Positions 1-7,741 of a stretch of DNA of 8,780 nucleotides are shown piece by piece. Below the pieces are notes generated by a model. It ran no database searches. It was not told the origin of the DNA and was given only the letters and a program-made list of their open reading frames with translations. The DNA is from Candidatus Omnitrophota bacterium (GTDB lineage: Bacteria > Omnitrophota > Gorgyraeia > Gygaellales > Profunditerraquicolaceae): assembly GCA_023247875.1 (NCBI GenBank), contig JAHFFQ010000055.1, forward strand, positions 1-8,780, in the 5' to 3' direction. Position 1 is the stretch's first letter. Every line of letters starts with the position of its first letter. The position numbers and the translations under genes were made by a program.

Positions 1-1602
1 ATGGCTAAATATATCTTTATAACCGGCGGGGTGATTTCAAGCTTAGGCAAGGGGATCGCCTCGGCCTCCATCGCCAAGATCCTGGAATCGCGCGGCCTAA
101 AAGTCACATTGATGAAGCTTGACCCTTACATCAATGTTGACCCCGGGACAATGAATCCCTATCAGCACGGGGAGGTCTATGTTACCGATGACGGTGCGGA
201 GACCGACCTGGACCTGGGGCATTATGAAAGGTTTACCCGGGCGAAGATGACCAAATTCAACAATGCCACGACGGGACAGGTTTACAACGCGGTAATATCC
301 CGCGAGCGCAGGGGGGATTATTTAGGCAAGACCATCCAGGTTATTCCTCATATTACAGCCGAGATAAAAGAGCGCATCAAAAAGGTTGCCCAGGTAAGCG
401 CAGCGGAGATCGTTTTGATCGAGGTCGGCGGGACTGTGGGCGATATTGAGAGCCTTCCTTTCTTAGAGGCAGCGCGGCAATTCAAACTTGACGCCGGGGA
501 AAAGAATGTCCTTTACATACACCTTACTCTTGTTCCTTACATAAAGGTCGCTGATGAGATAAAGACCAAGCCCACCCAGCACAGCGTGCAGACATTGCGC
601 GAGATCGGCATCCAGCCGGATATATTGATCTGCCGTACGGAAAAGCCGCTCTCCGATGAGGTCAAAGAGAAGATATCTTTATTCTGCAATGTGCGCAAAC
701 AGGCGGTCATTGAGTCGCGCGATGTAGAGTCGATTTATCAGGTGCCCATGGTTTTTAAGGCGCAGATCCTGGATGAAATAATCCTCAGCCATTTTAATTT
801 GATTTCAAGGCCCTCGGATTTAAAGGATTGGGAGAGGAATGTGGTAGAGCGCCTGTTTTCTCCGAAGGGGACGGTTAGGGTGGCTGTGGTGGGTAAATAT
901 ATCGGCCTGCAGGATGCCTATAAATCCATCTATGAGGCGATCACACACGCCGGGATAAGCAACCAATTAAAGATAGAAGTTAGAAAGATTGACTCCGAAG
1001 ATATAGAAAAGCAGGGCCCCGAAAAGCTGCTTGAATGCGTGGACGCGATTTTAGTTCCCGGAGGGTTCGGTAACCGGGGCATCGAAGGCAAGATCAAGGC
1101 GATCGAGTTTGCCAGGAGGAAGAAGATCCCTTTTCTGGGCCTTTGCCTGGGGATGCAGTGCGCGGTGATAGAATTTAGCCGCCACCTTTGCGGGTTAAAG
1201 GATGCCAACTCTACGGAGTTCAAGCCGAAAACCAGGAACCCCGTAATCAGCCTTCTGGCTGAGCAGAAGAATATCAAGGATATGGGCGGGACCATGCGTT
1301 TGGGGGCGTATCCCTGTAAAATAAAGAAAAATACTTTAGCCGCCAAAGTTTACCGGAAAAATATCGTCTTTGAAAGGCACCGCCACAGGTATGAGTTTAA
1401 TAATAAGTTCCGCAAGTTATTTGAGAAAAAGGGGATGGTTTTTTCCGGGATCTACCAAAAGAAGGGCCTGGTTGAGATCGTGGAGCTGAAGGATCACCCT
1501 TATTTTATCGCGGTGCAGTTTCACCCCGAGTTTAAATCCAAACCTGATTCAGCACATCCTCTTTTCAGAGAGTTTATCAGGGCAGCAGCAAACACTAAAT
1601 AG
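1..1602 (+). CDS. pyrG: CTP synthase (glutamine-hydrolysing)
   Basis: PyrG makes CTP from UTP, ATP and glutamine, the last step of de novo pyrimidine nucleotide synthesis, in the cytoplasm. The 533-residue product is close to the family's usual 535-550. The N-terminal amidoligase domain (about 1-265) opens with the [10 protein letters not shown] phosphate-binding loop (residues 9-18), followed by the D71-LGHYERF segment and IEVGGTVGD around E141, which hold the expected Mg/ATP acidic residues. The C-terminal class I glutamine amidotransferase domain (about 290-530) has the nucleophile C382 in GLCLGMQ and the H508/E510 pair in VQFHPEF, so the triad is complete. The ATG is the first base of the window and matches the family N-terminus, so any RBS or promoter lies outside. 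The stop is 8 bases before carA, which suggests one transcript. Nothing looks broken. The identification is secure. Confidence 0.98.
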   Translation: MAKYIFITGGVISSLGKGIASASIAKILESRGLKVTLMKLDPYINVDPGTMNPYQHGEVYVTDDGAETDLDLGHYERFTRAKMTKFNNATTGQVYNAVISRERRGDYLGKTIQVIPHITAEIKERIKKVAQVSAAEIVLIEVGGTVGDIESLPFLEAARQFKLDAGEKNVLYIHLTLVPYIKVADEIKTKPTQHSVQTLREIGIQPDILICRTEKPLSDEVKEKISLFCNVRKQAVIESRDVESIYQVPMVFKAQILDEIILSHFNLISRPSDLKDWERNVVERLFSPKGTVRVAVVGKYIGLQDAYKSIYEAITHAGISNQLKIEVRKIDSEDIEKQGPEKLLECVDAILVPGGFGNRGIEGKIKAIEFARRKKIPFLGLCLGMQCAVIEFSRHLCGLKDANSTEFKPKTRNPVISLLAEQKNIKDMGGTMRLGAYPCKIKKNTLAAKVYRKNIVFERHRHRYEFNNKFRKLFEKKGMVFSGIYQKKGLVEIVELKDHPYFIAVQFHPEFKSKPDSAHPLFREFIRAAANTK

Positions 1603-1610
1603 GGACGTTC

Positions 1611-2702
1611 ATGAATGCGATATTAGCCTTAGAAGATGGCACAATATTCAGAGGGCGTTCCTTCGGTGCCGGCGGAGAGCGTTATGGAGAGGTAGTTTTT
1701 AATACCAGTATGACAGGGTACCAGGAGATCATCACCGATCCCTCCTATAAAGGCCAGATTGTCACCATGACTTATCCTTTGATCGGCAATTACGGGGTAA
1801 ACCTTGAGGATGTGGAATCCCGCAAGCCGTTTGTGGAAGGATTCGTAGTCAGGGAATACAGCAAGATCGCCAGCAACTGGCGCTCCGGGGACTCACTCGG
1901 AGATTATCTTGCGAAAAATAATATTTTAGGCATCGAGGGTATTGATACGCGCGCACTTACCTTGCATATCAGGCAGAAAGGTGCTTTGAAAGCTGTGCTA
2001 TCCACCAAGGATCTGGATGAGAAGAGCCTGGTGAAAAAAGCCAAAGAATCTCGCGGGCTGCTTGGTATTGACCTGGTCAGGGAGGTTGTCTGTAAAAAAC
2101 CCTACACGTGGAATAAAAAAGGAAAATATAAGGTTGTGGCAATTGACTGCGGCATAAAGCTTAATATGCTCAGGATATTGGAAGGGAAGAATTGCAAGGT
2201 CACGGTTGTGCCGGCAGCTACCTCAAGCAGGGAGATCCTTGAAATTAAACCTGACGGGCTCCTGCTTTCTAATGGCCCCGGAGACCCGGCTGCCCTGCCT
2301 TATGTAGTCAAAACTGTCCAGGAATTACTTGAAAAGCTGCCGATATTCGGGATTTGCCTGGGCCATCAGATATTGGGCCAGGCCTTTGGCGGGAGGACCT
2401 TTAAACTTAAATTCGGCCACCACGGAGCCAATCATCCGGTCAAGGATTTAAGGACCGGAAAGGTTTCCATAACCAGCCAGAACCACGGATTCTGCGTGGA
2501 TATTGATTCAATGAGCAAAAAAGAGATTGAGTTGACACACGTAAATTTAAATGACGGCACCTCCGAGGGCTTGCGCCACAAAAAACTGCCCGTATTTTCC
2601 GTGCAGTTCCATCCGGAGGCTTCCCCCGGCCCGCGCGACGCCGAGTATTTATTCGCTGAATTCGTAGCTTTGATGCAAAGCTCCCTGAAAAAACATGCCT
2701 AA
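1611..2702 (+). CDS. carA: Carbamoyl-phosphate synthase small subunit (glutaminase)
   Basis: CarA hydrolyses glutamine and passes ammonia to the large subunit for carbamoyl phosphate, the precursor of pyrimidines and arginine. The 363 residues match the family length. Residues 1 to about 150 form the CarA-specific N-terminal domain, with typical segments such as [11 protein letters not shown] and [11 protein letters not shown]. Residues about 170-360 form the class I amidotransferase domain, with the nucleophile C249 in GICLGHQ and H334/E336 in [11 protein letters not shown], so all three catalytic residues are present. The ATG at 1611 is preceded by AGGG at 1601-1604 with 6-base spacing and gives the normal family N-terminus ([13 protein letters not shown]). 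It lies 8 bases after pyrG, and its last 8 bases overlap carB. That arrangement suggests translational coupling of the two CPSase subunits. Confidence 0.97.
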   Translation: MNAILALEDGTIFRGRSFGAGGERYGEVVFNTSMTGYQEIITDPSYKGQIVTMTYPLIGNYGVNLEDVESRKPFVEGFVVREYSKIASNWRSGDSLGDYLAKNNILGIEGIDTRALTLHIRQKGALKAVLSTKDLDEKSLVKKAKESRGLLGIDLVREVVCKKPYTWNKKGKYKVVAIDCGIKLNMLRILEGKNCKVTVVPAATSSREILEIKPDGLLLSNGPGDPAALPYVVKTVQELLEKLPIFGICLGHQILGQAFGGRTFKLKFGHHGANHPVKDLRTGKVSITSQNHGFCVDIDSMSKKEIELTHVNLNDGTSEGLRHKKLPVFSVQFHPEASPGPRDAEYLFAEFVALMQSSLKKHA

Positions 2703-4356
2703 GAGAAAAGACATTAAGAAAATATTGATCATCGGCTCCGGCCCCATCGTCATCGGCCAGGCATGCGAGTTTGATTATTCCGGGACGCAGGCCTGCAAGG
2801 TATTAAAACAGGATGGGTTTAAGGTGATCCTGGTGAATTCTAACCCCGCAACCATCATGACCGACCCGGATATTGCCGATAAGACCTATATCGAACCGAT
2901 TACCGCGGAGATGGTGGAGAAGATCATCGCCAAGGAAAGGCCGGATGCGCTCCTGCCTACCCTTGGCGGCCAGACCGCCCTGAATACTACCGTGGAGCTG
3001 GCGAAAAATGGGGTATTAAAGAAATATAAAGTGGAGATGATCGGAGCCGATATAAAAGCGATCAAAAAGGGGGAGGATCGTAAGCTTTTTAAGGCGGCGA
3101 TGAGAAAGATAGGTTTGGATCTGCCCAAAAGCGATCAGGCTTACACCCTGGAGGAGGCGGTCAAGGTTGCCGCTAAGATCGGCTTCCCAGTAATTATCCG
3201 GCCGAGCTTTACTTTAGGGGGAGCGGGTGGCTCGATCGCCTATAACATGGATGAGTTTAAGGTGCTGGCTAAGCGCGGCCTGGAATCCAGCATGATCAGC
3301 GAGATTTTGATTGAAGAATCCGTGACAGGCTGGAAGGAGTTTGAGCTTGAGGTCATGCGCGACTTAAAGGATAATGTGGTAATTATCTGCACCATTGAAA
3401 ATCTTGACCCGATGGGGGTGCATACGGGGGACAGCATCACGGTCGCCCCTATCCAGACATTAACGGATAAGGAGTACCAAAAGATGCGCGATGCCTCGAT
3501 CGCCTGCATCCGCGAGATCGGCGTTTCCACCGGCGGTTCAAACATCCAGTTCGCGGTCCACCCTGAAACCGGCAGGATGGTGATCATTGAAATGAATCCG
3601 CGTGTTTCGCGCAGCTCCGCCTTAGCCTCCAAGGCCACGGGTTTTCCCATTGCCAAGATCGCCGCCAAGCTGGCCGTAGGATACACCCTGGATGAGATCC
3701 CCAATGATATTACCCGCGAGACACCCGCCTGTTTTGAACCGGCAATTGACTATTGCGTGGTAAAGGTGCCGCGCTTTACATTTGAGAAATTCGCCTCCGC
3801 CGATTCTACCCTGGGCATATCCATGAAGTCGGTAGGCGAGGCGATGTCTATCGGCCGCACATTTAAGGAGGCGCTGCAAAAGGGGCTGCGCTCACTGGAG
3901 ATCAAGAAGTTCGGATTGGAGAGTGCTGTCTTTAAAGATCCGGGAGATGTTAAAGTTGACGATGCGATCCTGGATAAGATCAAGCGAAAACTCAAATCTC
4001 CTAATGCCGAAAGGATCTTTTATATCGGGGATGCCTTCCGGGTGGGGCTGGATATTGAGAAGGTCTACAATTTGACCAAGATCGACCGCTGGTTTCTATA
4101 TAATATCAAGGAGATCATTGACTGCGAAAAGGAGCTGCTTAAAAATAAGCAAAACCTTTCACCGGAGCTGCTTAAAAAAGCCAAGGAGTACGGTTTTAGC
4201 GACAGGCAGTTAGCCAGGCTTTTATCCAGCAGTGAAGATGAGGTGCGCGTTTTAAGAAAGTCGATGGATTTGTCCCCGGATTTTAAGCTGGTTGATACGT
4301 GTGCGGCGGAGTTCATGGCGCACACCCCATATTTTTACTCCACATACGATAAATAA
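2695..4356 (+). CDS. carB: Carbamoyl-phosphate synthase large subunit, N-terminal half only (split CarB)
   Basis: This chain matches the first half of the CPSase large subunit, which activates bicarbonate with ATP to carboxyphosphate for reaction with CarA-derived ammonia. It has 553 residues against about 1070 for a full CarB. An ATP-grasp domain (about 1-400) keeps the catalytic residues at E. coli numbering: R169 in [12 protein letters not shown]215, Q285, and E299/N301/R303 in [10 protein letters not shown]. Residues about 403-553 form the oligomerization domain, ending in VDTCAAEF and YSTYDK, then TAA. The second ATP-grasp half and the C-terminal MGS-like allosteric domain are absent and are not found in the remaining window. 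The break falls at the domain junction, so this resembles the separate carB halves known in Aquifex aeolicus and Methanocaldococcus jannaschii more than random decay. A second chain elsewhere (carB2) is the likely partner. The ATG overlaps the end of carA by 8 bases with no good Shine-Dalgarno, so translation is probably coupled. Confidence 0.93.
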   Translation: MPKRKDIKKILIIGSGPIVIGQACEFDYSGTQACKVLKQDGFKVILVNSNPATIMTDPDIADKTYIEPITAEMVEKIIAKERPDALLPTLGGQTALNTTVELAKNGVLKKYKVEMIGADIKAIKKGEDRKLFKAAMRKIGLDLPKSDQAYTLEEAVKVAAKIGFPVIIRPSFTLGGAGGSIAYNMDEFKVLAKRGLESSMISEILIEESVTGWKEFELEVMRDLKDNVVIICTIENLDPMGVHTGDSITVAPIQTLTDKEYQKMRDASIACIREIGVSTGGSNIQFAVHPETGRMVIIEMNPRVSRSSALASKATGFPIAKIAAKLAVGYTLDEIPNDITRETPACFEPAIDYCVVKVPRFTFEKFASADSTLGISMKSVGEAMSIGRTFKEALQKGLRSLEIKKFGLESAVFKDPGDVKVDDAILDKIKRKLKSPNAERIFYIGDAFRVGLDIEKVYNLTKIDRWFLYNIKEIIDCEKELLKNKQNLSPELLKKAKEYGFSDRQLARLLSSSEDEVRVLRKSMDLSPDFKLVDTCAAEFMAHTPYFYSTYDK

Positions 4357-4367
4357 AGGCCGCCTGC

Positions 4368-4396
4368 TTTACAAACGGCAGATAACATAATATAAT
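4368..4396 (+). promoter_or_regulatory. Sigma70-like promoter of the DUF1846 gene
   Basis: The -35 box TTTACA (4368-4373) and a perfect -10 box TATAAT (4391-4396) are separated by the optimal 17 bases. The predicted transcription start is near 4403, giving a leader of only about 16 bases before the ATG at 4419. The site lies in the 62-base gap after carB, so the DUF1846 gene is probably transcribed independently of the pyrimidine genes. This was read by eye and no transcript data are available. Confidence 0.7.
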
Positions 4397-4397
4397 A

Positions 4398-4414
4398 TGC
4401 CTAATAATTAGGCA
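4398..4414. promoter_or_regulatory. Perfect inverted repeat over the transcription start, putative operator
   Basis: TGCCTAA-TAA-TTAGGCA is a perfect inverted repeat with 7-base arms. It begins 2 bases after the -10 box and ends 4 bases before the start codon. It covers roughly -5 to +12 relative to the predicted start, where a dimeric repressor would block initiation. Transcription starting near 4403 would leave out much of the left arm, so a DNA operator is more likely than an RNA hairpin. The right arm also contains the only weak RBS-like bases (TAGG). The regulator is unknown. Confidence 0.5.
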
Positions 4415-4418
4415 AAAG

Positions 4419-5945
4419 ATGATTAAAAAGACAGGCTTTGATAACGAGAAATACCTTAAAGACCAGACCGCCGCAATCCTTGACCGGGTAAAGAAGTTTG
4501 ACAATAAGCTTTATCTGGAATTCGGGGGTAAGCTTTGTTTTGATTATCACGCTGCCCGGGTCCTCCCCGGATATGACCCCAATGTAAAAATAAGGCTGTT
4601 GCAGTGTTTAAAGGACAAGATTGATATCGTACTCTCCATATACGCCGGGGATATAGAGAGGGGCAGGGTGCGCGGCGATTTCGGGATTACTTATGACGCA
4701 GCCACCTTAAAATTAATTGATGATCTAAGAAAATGGGGCTTGGATATTTTAGCGGTAGTAATTACGCGTTTTTCCAACCAATCTTCAGCGGTTATTTTTA
4801 AGAACAAACTGGGGAACCGGGGGGTAAAGGTTTATCTGCATTATCCGATCGAAGGGTATCCGGCGGATGTTGATGCCATTGTCAGCGATAAGGGTTTTGG
4901 TAAAAATGATTATATCCAAACCAGGAACCCCATTGTTGTGGTCACTGCCCCCGGCCCAAACAGCGGAAAGTTGTCCACCTGCCTTTCTCAGTTATTCCAG
5001 GAACATAAGCGCGGGATTAACGCAGGCTACGCTAAATTCGAAACTTTCCCCATATGGAATCTTCCGCTAAAGCACCCGGTGAATGTCGCCTATGAAGCAG
5101 CTACGGCAGATATCCAGGATTTTAATCTTGTTGATCCGTTCCATTTGAATAAATATCATAAGACCGCGATCAACTATAACCGCGACGTGGAGAGTTTTCC
5201 CATACTTAAGCTTATCTTAAACAGGATCTTCGACAAGGATTATAATCTTCCTACCTATAATTCGCCTACTGATATGGGGGTTAACCGCGCGGGTTTCGGG
5301 ATCATTGAAGATAAGGCGGTGCAGGATGCGGCAAAACAGGAGCTTATCCGCCGGTACTTCAGGTATAACAGTGAATACGCCCTGGGTATTGAGAAGAAGG
5401 AGACCGTAGAGAGGGTGGTCCTGCTTATGGAGGAGTTGGGGGTAAAGGTTATTGACCGGCTGGTCGTGGAAATTGCCAGGAAGGCCGCAGATGAAGCGGA
5501 GAAAGCAGGCAAAGGCAATGAAGGCATATATTGCGCAGCGGCGATCGAGCTAAGCGATGGACAGATCATTACAGGCAAGAACTCCCGGCTCATGCATGCC
5601 GCCTCAAGCCTGGTTTTAAATGCGCTGAAGATTTTAGCGGGCATCCCGGATGAGATCCTGCTTTTGAGCCCGCATATCATAAATCAGATCGCTAAATTAA
5701 AAGAAGGAATTCTAGGCCAGGATTCAGAAAGCCTGGATTTAGAGGAGTGCCTGATCGCCCTGGCCATAAGCGCGACTACCAACCACACCGCAGAGCTGGC
5801 TATGAATAAACTGGGCCGGCTTAACGGCTGTGAAGTGCACATGACGCATATTCCTACTCCCGGAGATGAGGTGGGCTTAAAGAGGCTTGGGGTTAATCTT
5901 ACCACCGATGGAAAATTTTCCTCCCGCAATCTTTTTGTAACCTGA
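4419..5945 (+). CDS. DUF1846 (UPF0371) family protein
   Basis: The 508-residue product looks like a full-length DUF1846/UPF0371 protein, a conserved family with no established biochemical role that I know of. Recognisable segments are the N-terminal KTGFDNEKYLKDQ, the LYLEFGGKLCFDYHAARVLPG stretch near residues 28-48, IERGRVRGDFGITYD, and APGPNSGKLST at 177-187. The last resembles a phosphate-binding loop but does not satisfy a strict Walker A pattern. Further conserved-looking stretches follow: NAGYAKFETFPIWNLPLKHPVN, SPTDMGVNRAGFGI, and a C-terminal part with ATTNHTAELA and MTHIPTPGDE. No signal peptide or membrane segment is visible, so it is probably cytoplasmic. The ATG at 4419 is chosen because the family N-terminus begins there. 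The Shine-Dalgarno is weak (AGG at 4410-4412, 6 bases upstream). It has its own promoter and palindrome, so proximity to carB does not prove a role in pyrimidine metabolism. The family call is firm and the function is unknown. Confidence 0.88.
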   Translation: MIKKTGFDNEKYLKDQTAAILDRVKKFDNKLYLEFGGKLCFDYHAARVLPGYDPNVKIRLLQCLKDKIDIVLSIYAGDIERGRVRGDFGITYDAATLKLIDDLRKWGLDILAVVITRFSNQSSAVIFKNKLGNRGVKVYLHYPIEGYPADVDAIVSDKGFGKNDYIQTRNPIVVVTAPGPNSGKLSTCLSQLFQEHKRGINAGYAKFETFPIWNLPLKHPVNVAYEAATADIQDFNLVDPFHLNKYHKTAINYNRDVESFPILKLILNRIFDKDYNLPTYNSPTDMGVNRAGFGIIEDKAVQDAAKQELIRRYFRYNSEYALGIEKKETVERVVLLMEELGVKVIDRLVVEIARKAADEAEKAGKGNEGIYCAAAIELSDGQIITGKNSRLMHAASSLVLNALKILAGIPDEILLLSPHIINQIAKLKEGILGQDSESLDLEECLIALAISATTNHTAELAMNKLGRLNGCEVHMTHIPTPGDEVGLKRLGVNLTTDGKFSSRNLFVT

Positions 5946-5967
5946 ATTACTTCCCCCTAAAACATTA

Positions 5968-5996
5968 TTGCTATTTGTTCCATTCTGTATTATATT
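5968..5996 (+). promoter_or_regulatory. Candidate sigma70-like promoter of the beta-CASP gene
   Basis: TTGCTA (5968-5973) and TATATT (5991-5996) are 17 bases apart in the AT-rich 91-base gap after the DUF1846 gene. The predicted start near 6003 gives a leader of about 34 bases to the ATG at 6037. In AT-rich DNA such matches arise easily, so support is moderate. No clear terminator hairpin was found in this gap, so readthrough from upstream is also possible. Confidence 0.4.
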
Positions 5997-6036
5997 AATT
6001 ACTGTTGTTTTTGACGCATTAAAATCTATTCTTAAT

Positions 6037-7431
6037 ATGGCGGTAAAAATTAAATTTCTCGGTGGCGCAAAAACCGTCACCGGATCAAGCCATTTGGTCA
6101 CCGCGGGCAAAACAGAGGTCCTGCTTGACGCCGGGCTCTTCCAGGGGCATCGCGACGCATTCTACTCAATCAATACCACCTTTAATTATAACCCGCATAC
6201 GATCAATGCCATGGTTTTGTCGCACGCGCATATCGACCACTGCGGTAACATTCCCAACCTGATCAAAAAAGGCCTGCGCTGCAAGATCTATGCTACCGCC
6301 CCGACCAAGGACCTGGCCAACCTTATGTTGATCGATTCGGGAAAGATCCAGGAAGAGGATGTGCGTTACGTAAATAAAATCAATAAGCGCCTGGGCCTTG
6401 CTTTGCGTAAGCCCTTATATACGGCCAAAGAAGCCTCCAGAGCTACCAAGATCTTTCGCTCCATTTCATATAACCAGAAGTTCTGTATTGCCAAGGATGT
6501 TTGCGCCACGATCACCGATGCCGGGCATATCCTGGGCTCAGGGATTATCATCCTGGATATTAAGGATGGAGAACGCGCTTTACGCCTGGGTTATGCCGTG
6601 GACCTGGGGAGAAAGAACCTTCCTTTATTGAACAATCCTGTAATTCCCAAAGGGCTGGATTATCTGATCATGGAGTCTACCTACGGCGGGAGGTCGCATC
6701 ATCCCATTGATGAGGCGCAGTCAAAGTTAAGGGAGGCGGTCTCCCGCGCTATAAGAAGGGGAGGCAAGGTTTTGATCCCTGCTTTCACTCTGGAGCGTAC
6801 CCAGGAGGTGGTTTATTTCTTAGGCGAGCTGCTTAAAGAAAAACTTATTCCCTCCGTGCCTATCTACGTGGATAGCCCGCTGGCCACGGATATCACGGAT
6901 TTATTTGAATACCATCTTGATTCTCTGAACGATAAAACCCGCCAGGCCTTCAGCCGTGGCGACAATCCTTTTGAGTTGTTGAATCTGCGTTTTATCCGCG
7001 AGCAAAAGGACTCTAAGGCCTTGAATATAGACAGGCGGCCAATGATCATTATCGCCGGCAGCGGTATGTGCGAATCCGGAAGGATGCTGCATCATCTGCA
7101 GAATAATATCGAGGATTCGCGTAATATGATCCTGGTGGTCGGGTATATGGCGCGGGATACCCTGGGCAGGAGGATCGTGGAGAAATTGCCTTTCGTAAGG
7201 ATATTCGGGGTTGAGTATGAGCTTAACGCCGAAGTGGTGGTGATCAACGCTTTCTCGGGCCACGCCGACCAGGAGGAGCTTTTGGATTTTGTCACCGGGT
7301 GCCTGCCGCTCAAGAAGATCTTTCTGGTACACGGAGAACCTGAACAGTCTCAGGCCCTTTATGATATCCTGGTCCAGAGAGGCCTGGATGCATACATTCC
7401 GGATAAAGATGAAGAAGTGTTGCTTAAATGA
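6037..7431 (+). CDS. Metallo-beta-lactamase/beta-CASP ribonuclease (COG1236-type, CPSF-73-like)
   Basis: This is a probable zinc-dependent RNA-processing or degrading nuclease of the MBL-fold beta-CASP group, similar in plan to Thermus TTHA0252. Motif 2 is H63-A-H65-I-D67-H68. Motif 3 is H164 in DAGHILGS and motif 4 is D189 in VDLGR. Beta-CASP motif A is E213 in MESTYGG, motif B is H409 in FSGHAD and motif C is H432 in LVHGEP, so every metal and catalytic position is present. AGSGMCESGRMLHHL lies in the inserted domain. There is no N-terminal KH domain, unlike archaeal aCPSF1. The product is 464 residues from the ATG at 6037. An in-frame TTG at 5968 would add 23 hydrophobic residues from AT-rich promoter-like DNA, but the family begins at KIKFLGGAKTVTGSSH, so the later start is preferred. 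No clear Shine-Dalgarno precedes it. Substrate is not known. Confidence 0.92.
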   Translation: MAVKIKFLGGAKTVTGSSHLVTAGKTEVLLDAGLFQGHRDAFYSINTTFNYNPHTINAMVLSHAHIDHCGNIPNLIKKGLRCKIYATAPTKDLANLMLIDSGKIQEEDVRYVNKINKRLGLALRKPLYTAKEASRATKIFRSISYNQKFCIAKDVCATITDAGHILGSGIIILDIKDGERALRLGYAVDLGRKNLPLLNNPVIPKGLDYLIMESTYGGRSHHPIDEAQSKLREAVSRAIRRGGKVLIPAFTLERTQEVVYFLGELLKEKLIPSVPIYVDSPLATDITDLFEYHLDSLNDKTRQAFSRGDNPFELLNLRFIREQKDSKALNIDRRPMIIIAGSGMCESGRMLHHLQNNIEDSRNMILVVGYMARDTLGRRIVEKLPFVRIFGVEYELNAEVVVINAFSGHADQEELLDFVTGCLPLKKIFLVHGEPEQSQALYDILVQRGLDAYIPDKDEEVLLK

Positions 7432-7448
7432 TAATTCTGTGATACGAT
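7420..7448 (+). promoter_or_regulatory. Weak candidate promoter of the L27-like gene
   Basis: TTGCTT (7420-7425) and TACGAT (7443-7448) are 17 bases apart, overlapping the end of the beta-CASP gene. The predicted start near 7455 gives a leader of about 32 bases. Neither box is close to consensus, so the gene may instead be transcribed from upstream. Confidence 0.25.
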
Positions 7449-7471
7449 ACAACTTCTTAATAAATTAATGC

Positions 7472-7478
7472 AAGGAGG
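7472..7478 (+). promoter_or_regulatory. Strong Shine-Dalgarno of the L27-like gene
   Basis: AAGGAGG lies 8 bases before the ATG at 7487. It is the only near-perfect Shine-Dalgarno in the window. It fixes the start codon and implies efficient translation, as expected for a ribosomal protein gene. This matters because the N-terminus is unusual, and the strong RBS argues that this start is real. Confidence 0.85.
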
Positions 7479-7486
7479 AAGTTAAA

Positions 7487-7732
7487 ATGATAGGTGGATT
7501 TTCAACGCCCAAGAAAGACAAAGCGAATAAAGTTTCCGGAGGCAAACTGGTTAAGACGGGCCAGATCCTGGTGCGCGGGGTAGATACTTATAAAGCCGGG
7601 GTTAATGTCCGCGGCCTGGGGACCATGTTTGCCCTCTGCGCCGGAAAAGTCTATTTCACGCGCAGGAAGACCAGCCACGGCAAGGTGCGCACATTTGTTA
7701 ATGTCGCCCCGCAGGTAAAGAAGAGCAAATAA
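7487..7732 (+). CDS. rpmA: L27-like 50S ribosomal protein with non-canonical N-terminus
   Basis: The 81-residue basic protein matches bL27 across its body. SGGKLVKTGQILVR, TYKAGVNVRGLGTMFAL and AGKVYF align with the E. coli pattern GGESVLAGSIIVR, KFHAGANVGCGRDHTLFA and DGKVKF, which forms the L27 beta-barrel. In bacteria L27 sits in the large subunit, with its N-terminal tail reaching the peptidyl-transferase centre. Here the tail is MIGGFSTPKKDKANKV. It is still glycine/lysine-rich but lacks the usual GGGSTRNGRDSxxKRLG motif, and the C-terminus is lysine-rich (VKKSK). The gene also stands apart from rplU (L21) and obg, its usual neighbours. It may be the organism's only, divergent L27 or a second L27-type protein with another role. 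The symbol is given by homology only. A membrane protease gene follows 9 bases later. Confidence 0.8.
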   Translation: MIGGFSTPKKDKANKVSGGKLVKTGQILVRGVDTYKAGVNVRGLGTMFALCAGKVYFTRRKTSHGKVRTFVNVAPQVKKSK

Positions 7733-7741
7733 GCTTTCCAG

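Noticed and set aside
930..1346. 138-codon reverse-strand open frame within pyrG.
   Set aside because: It lies inside the intact amidotransferase domain of pyrG on the other strand, with no recognisable family.
3240..3879. Overlapping reverse-strand open frames (154 and 85 codons) inside carB.
   Set aside because: They are antisense shadows of a well-conserved ATP-grasp domain, with no recognisable family.
4359..4381. Possible terminator hairpin after carB (GCCG...CGGC, CTGC...GCAG).
   Set aside because: Stems are only 4 bases with long loops and no T-run follows. The region is better explained as the -35 part of the next promoter.
4398..4414. Reading the inverted repeat as an intrinsic terminator for the pyrG-carA-carB transcript.
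   Set aside because: The stem is AT-rich, the loop is 3 bases and it is followed by AAAAG rather than T residues. An operator fits better, though a minor role as a 3' hairpin for readthrough RNA cannot be excluded.
4357..5945. The possibility that the gene after carB is a diverged C-terminal CarB half.
   Set aside because: Its sequence matches DUF1846 and has no ATP-grasp motifs such as the second GGxPNxIGQG or EMNPR-like segments.
6011..6038. A second promoter-like pair, TTGACG (6011) and TAATAT (6033) with 16-base spacing.
   Set aside because: The sequence match is good, but the -10 box overlaps the ATG at 6037, so transcription would begin inside the gene and lose the start codon. The upstream pair at 5968/5991 fits better.
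6901..7452. 183-codon reverse-strand open frame opposite the beta-CASP gene.
   Set aside because: It lies opposite a gene with all its catalytic motifs intact, has no recognisable domain, and is the expected antisense shadow of a biased coding sequence.
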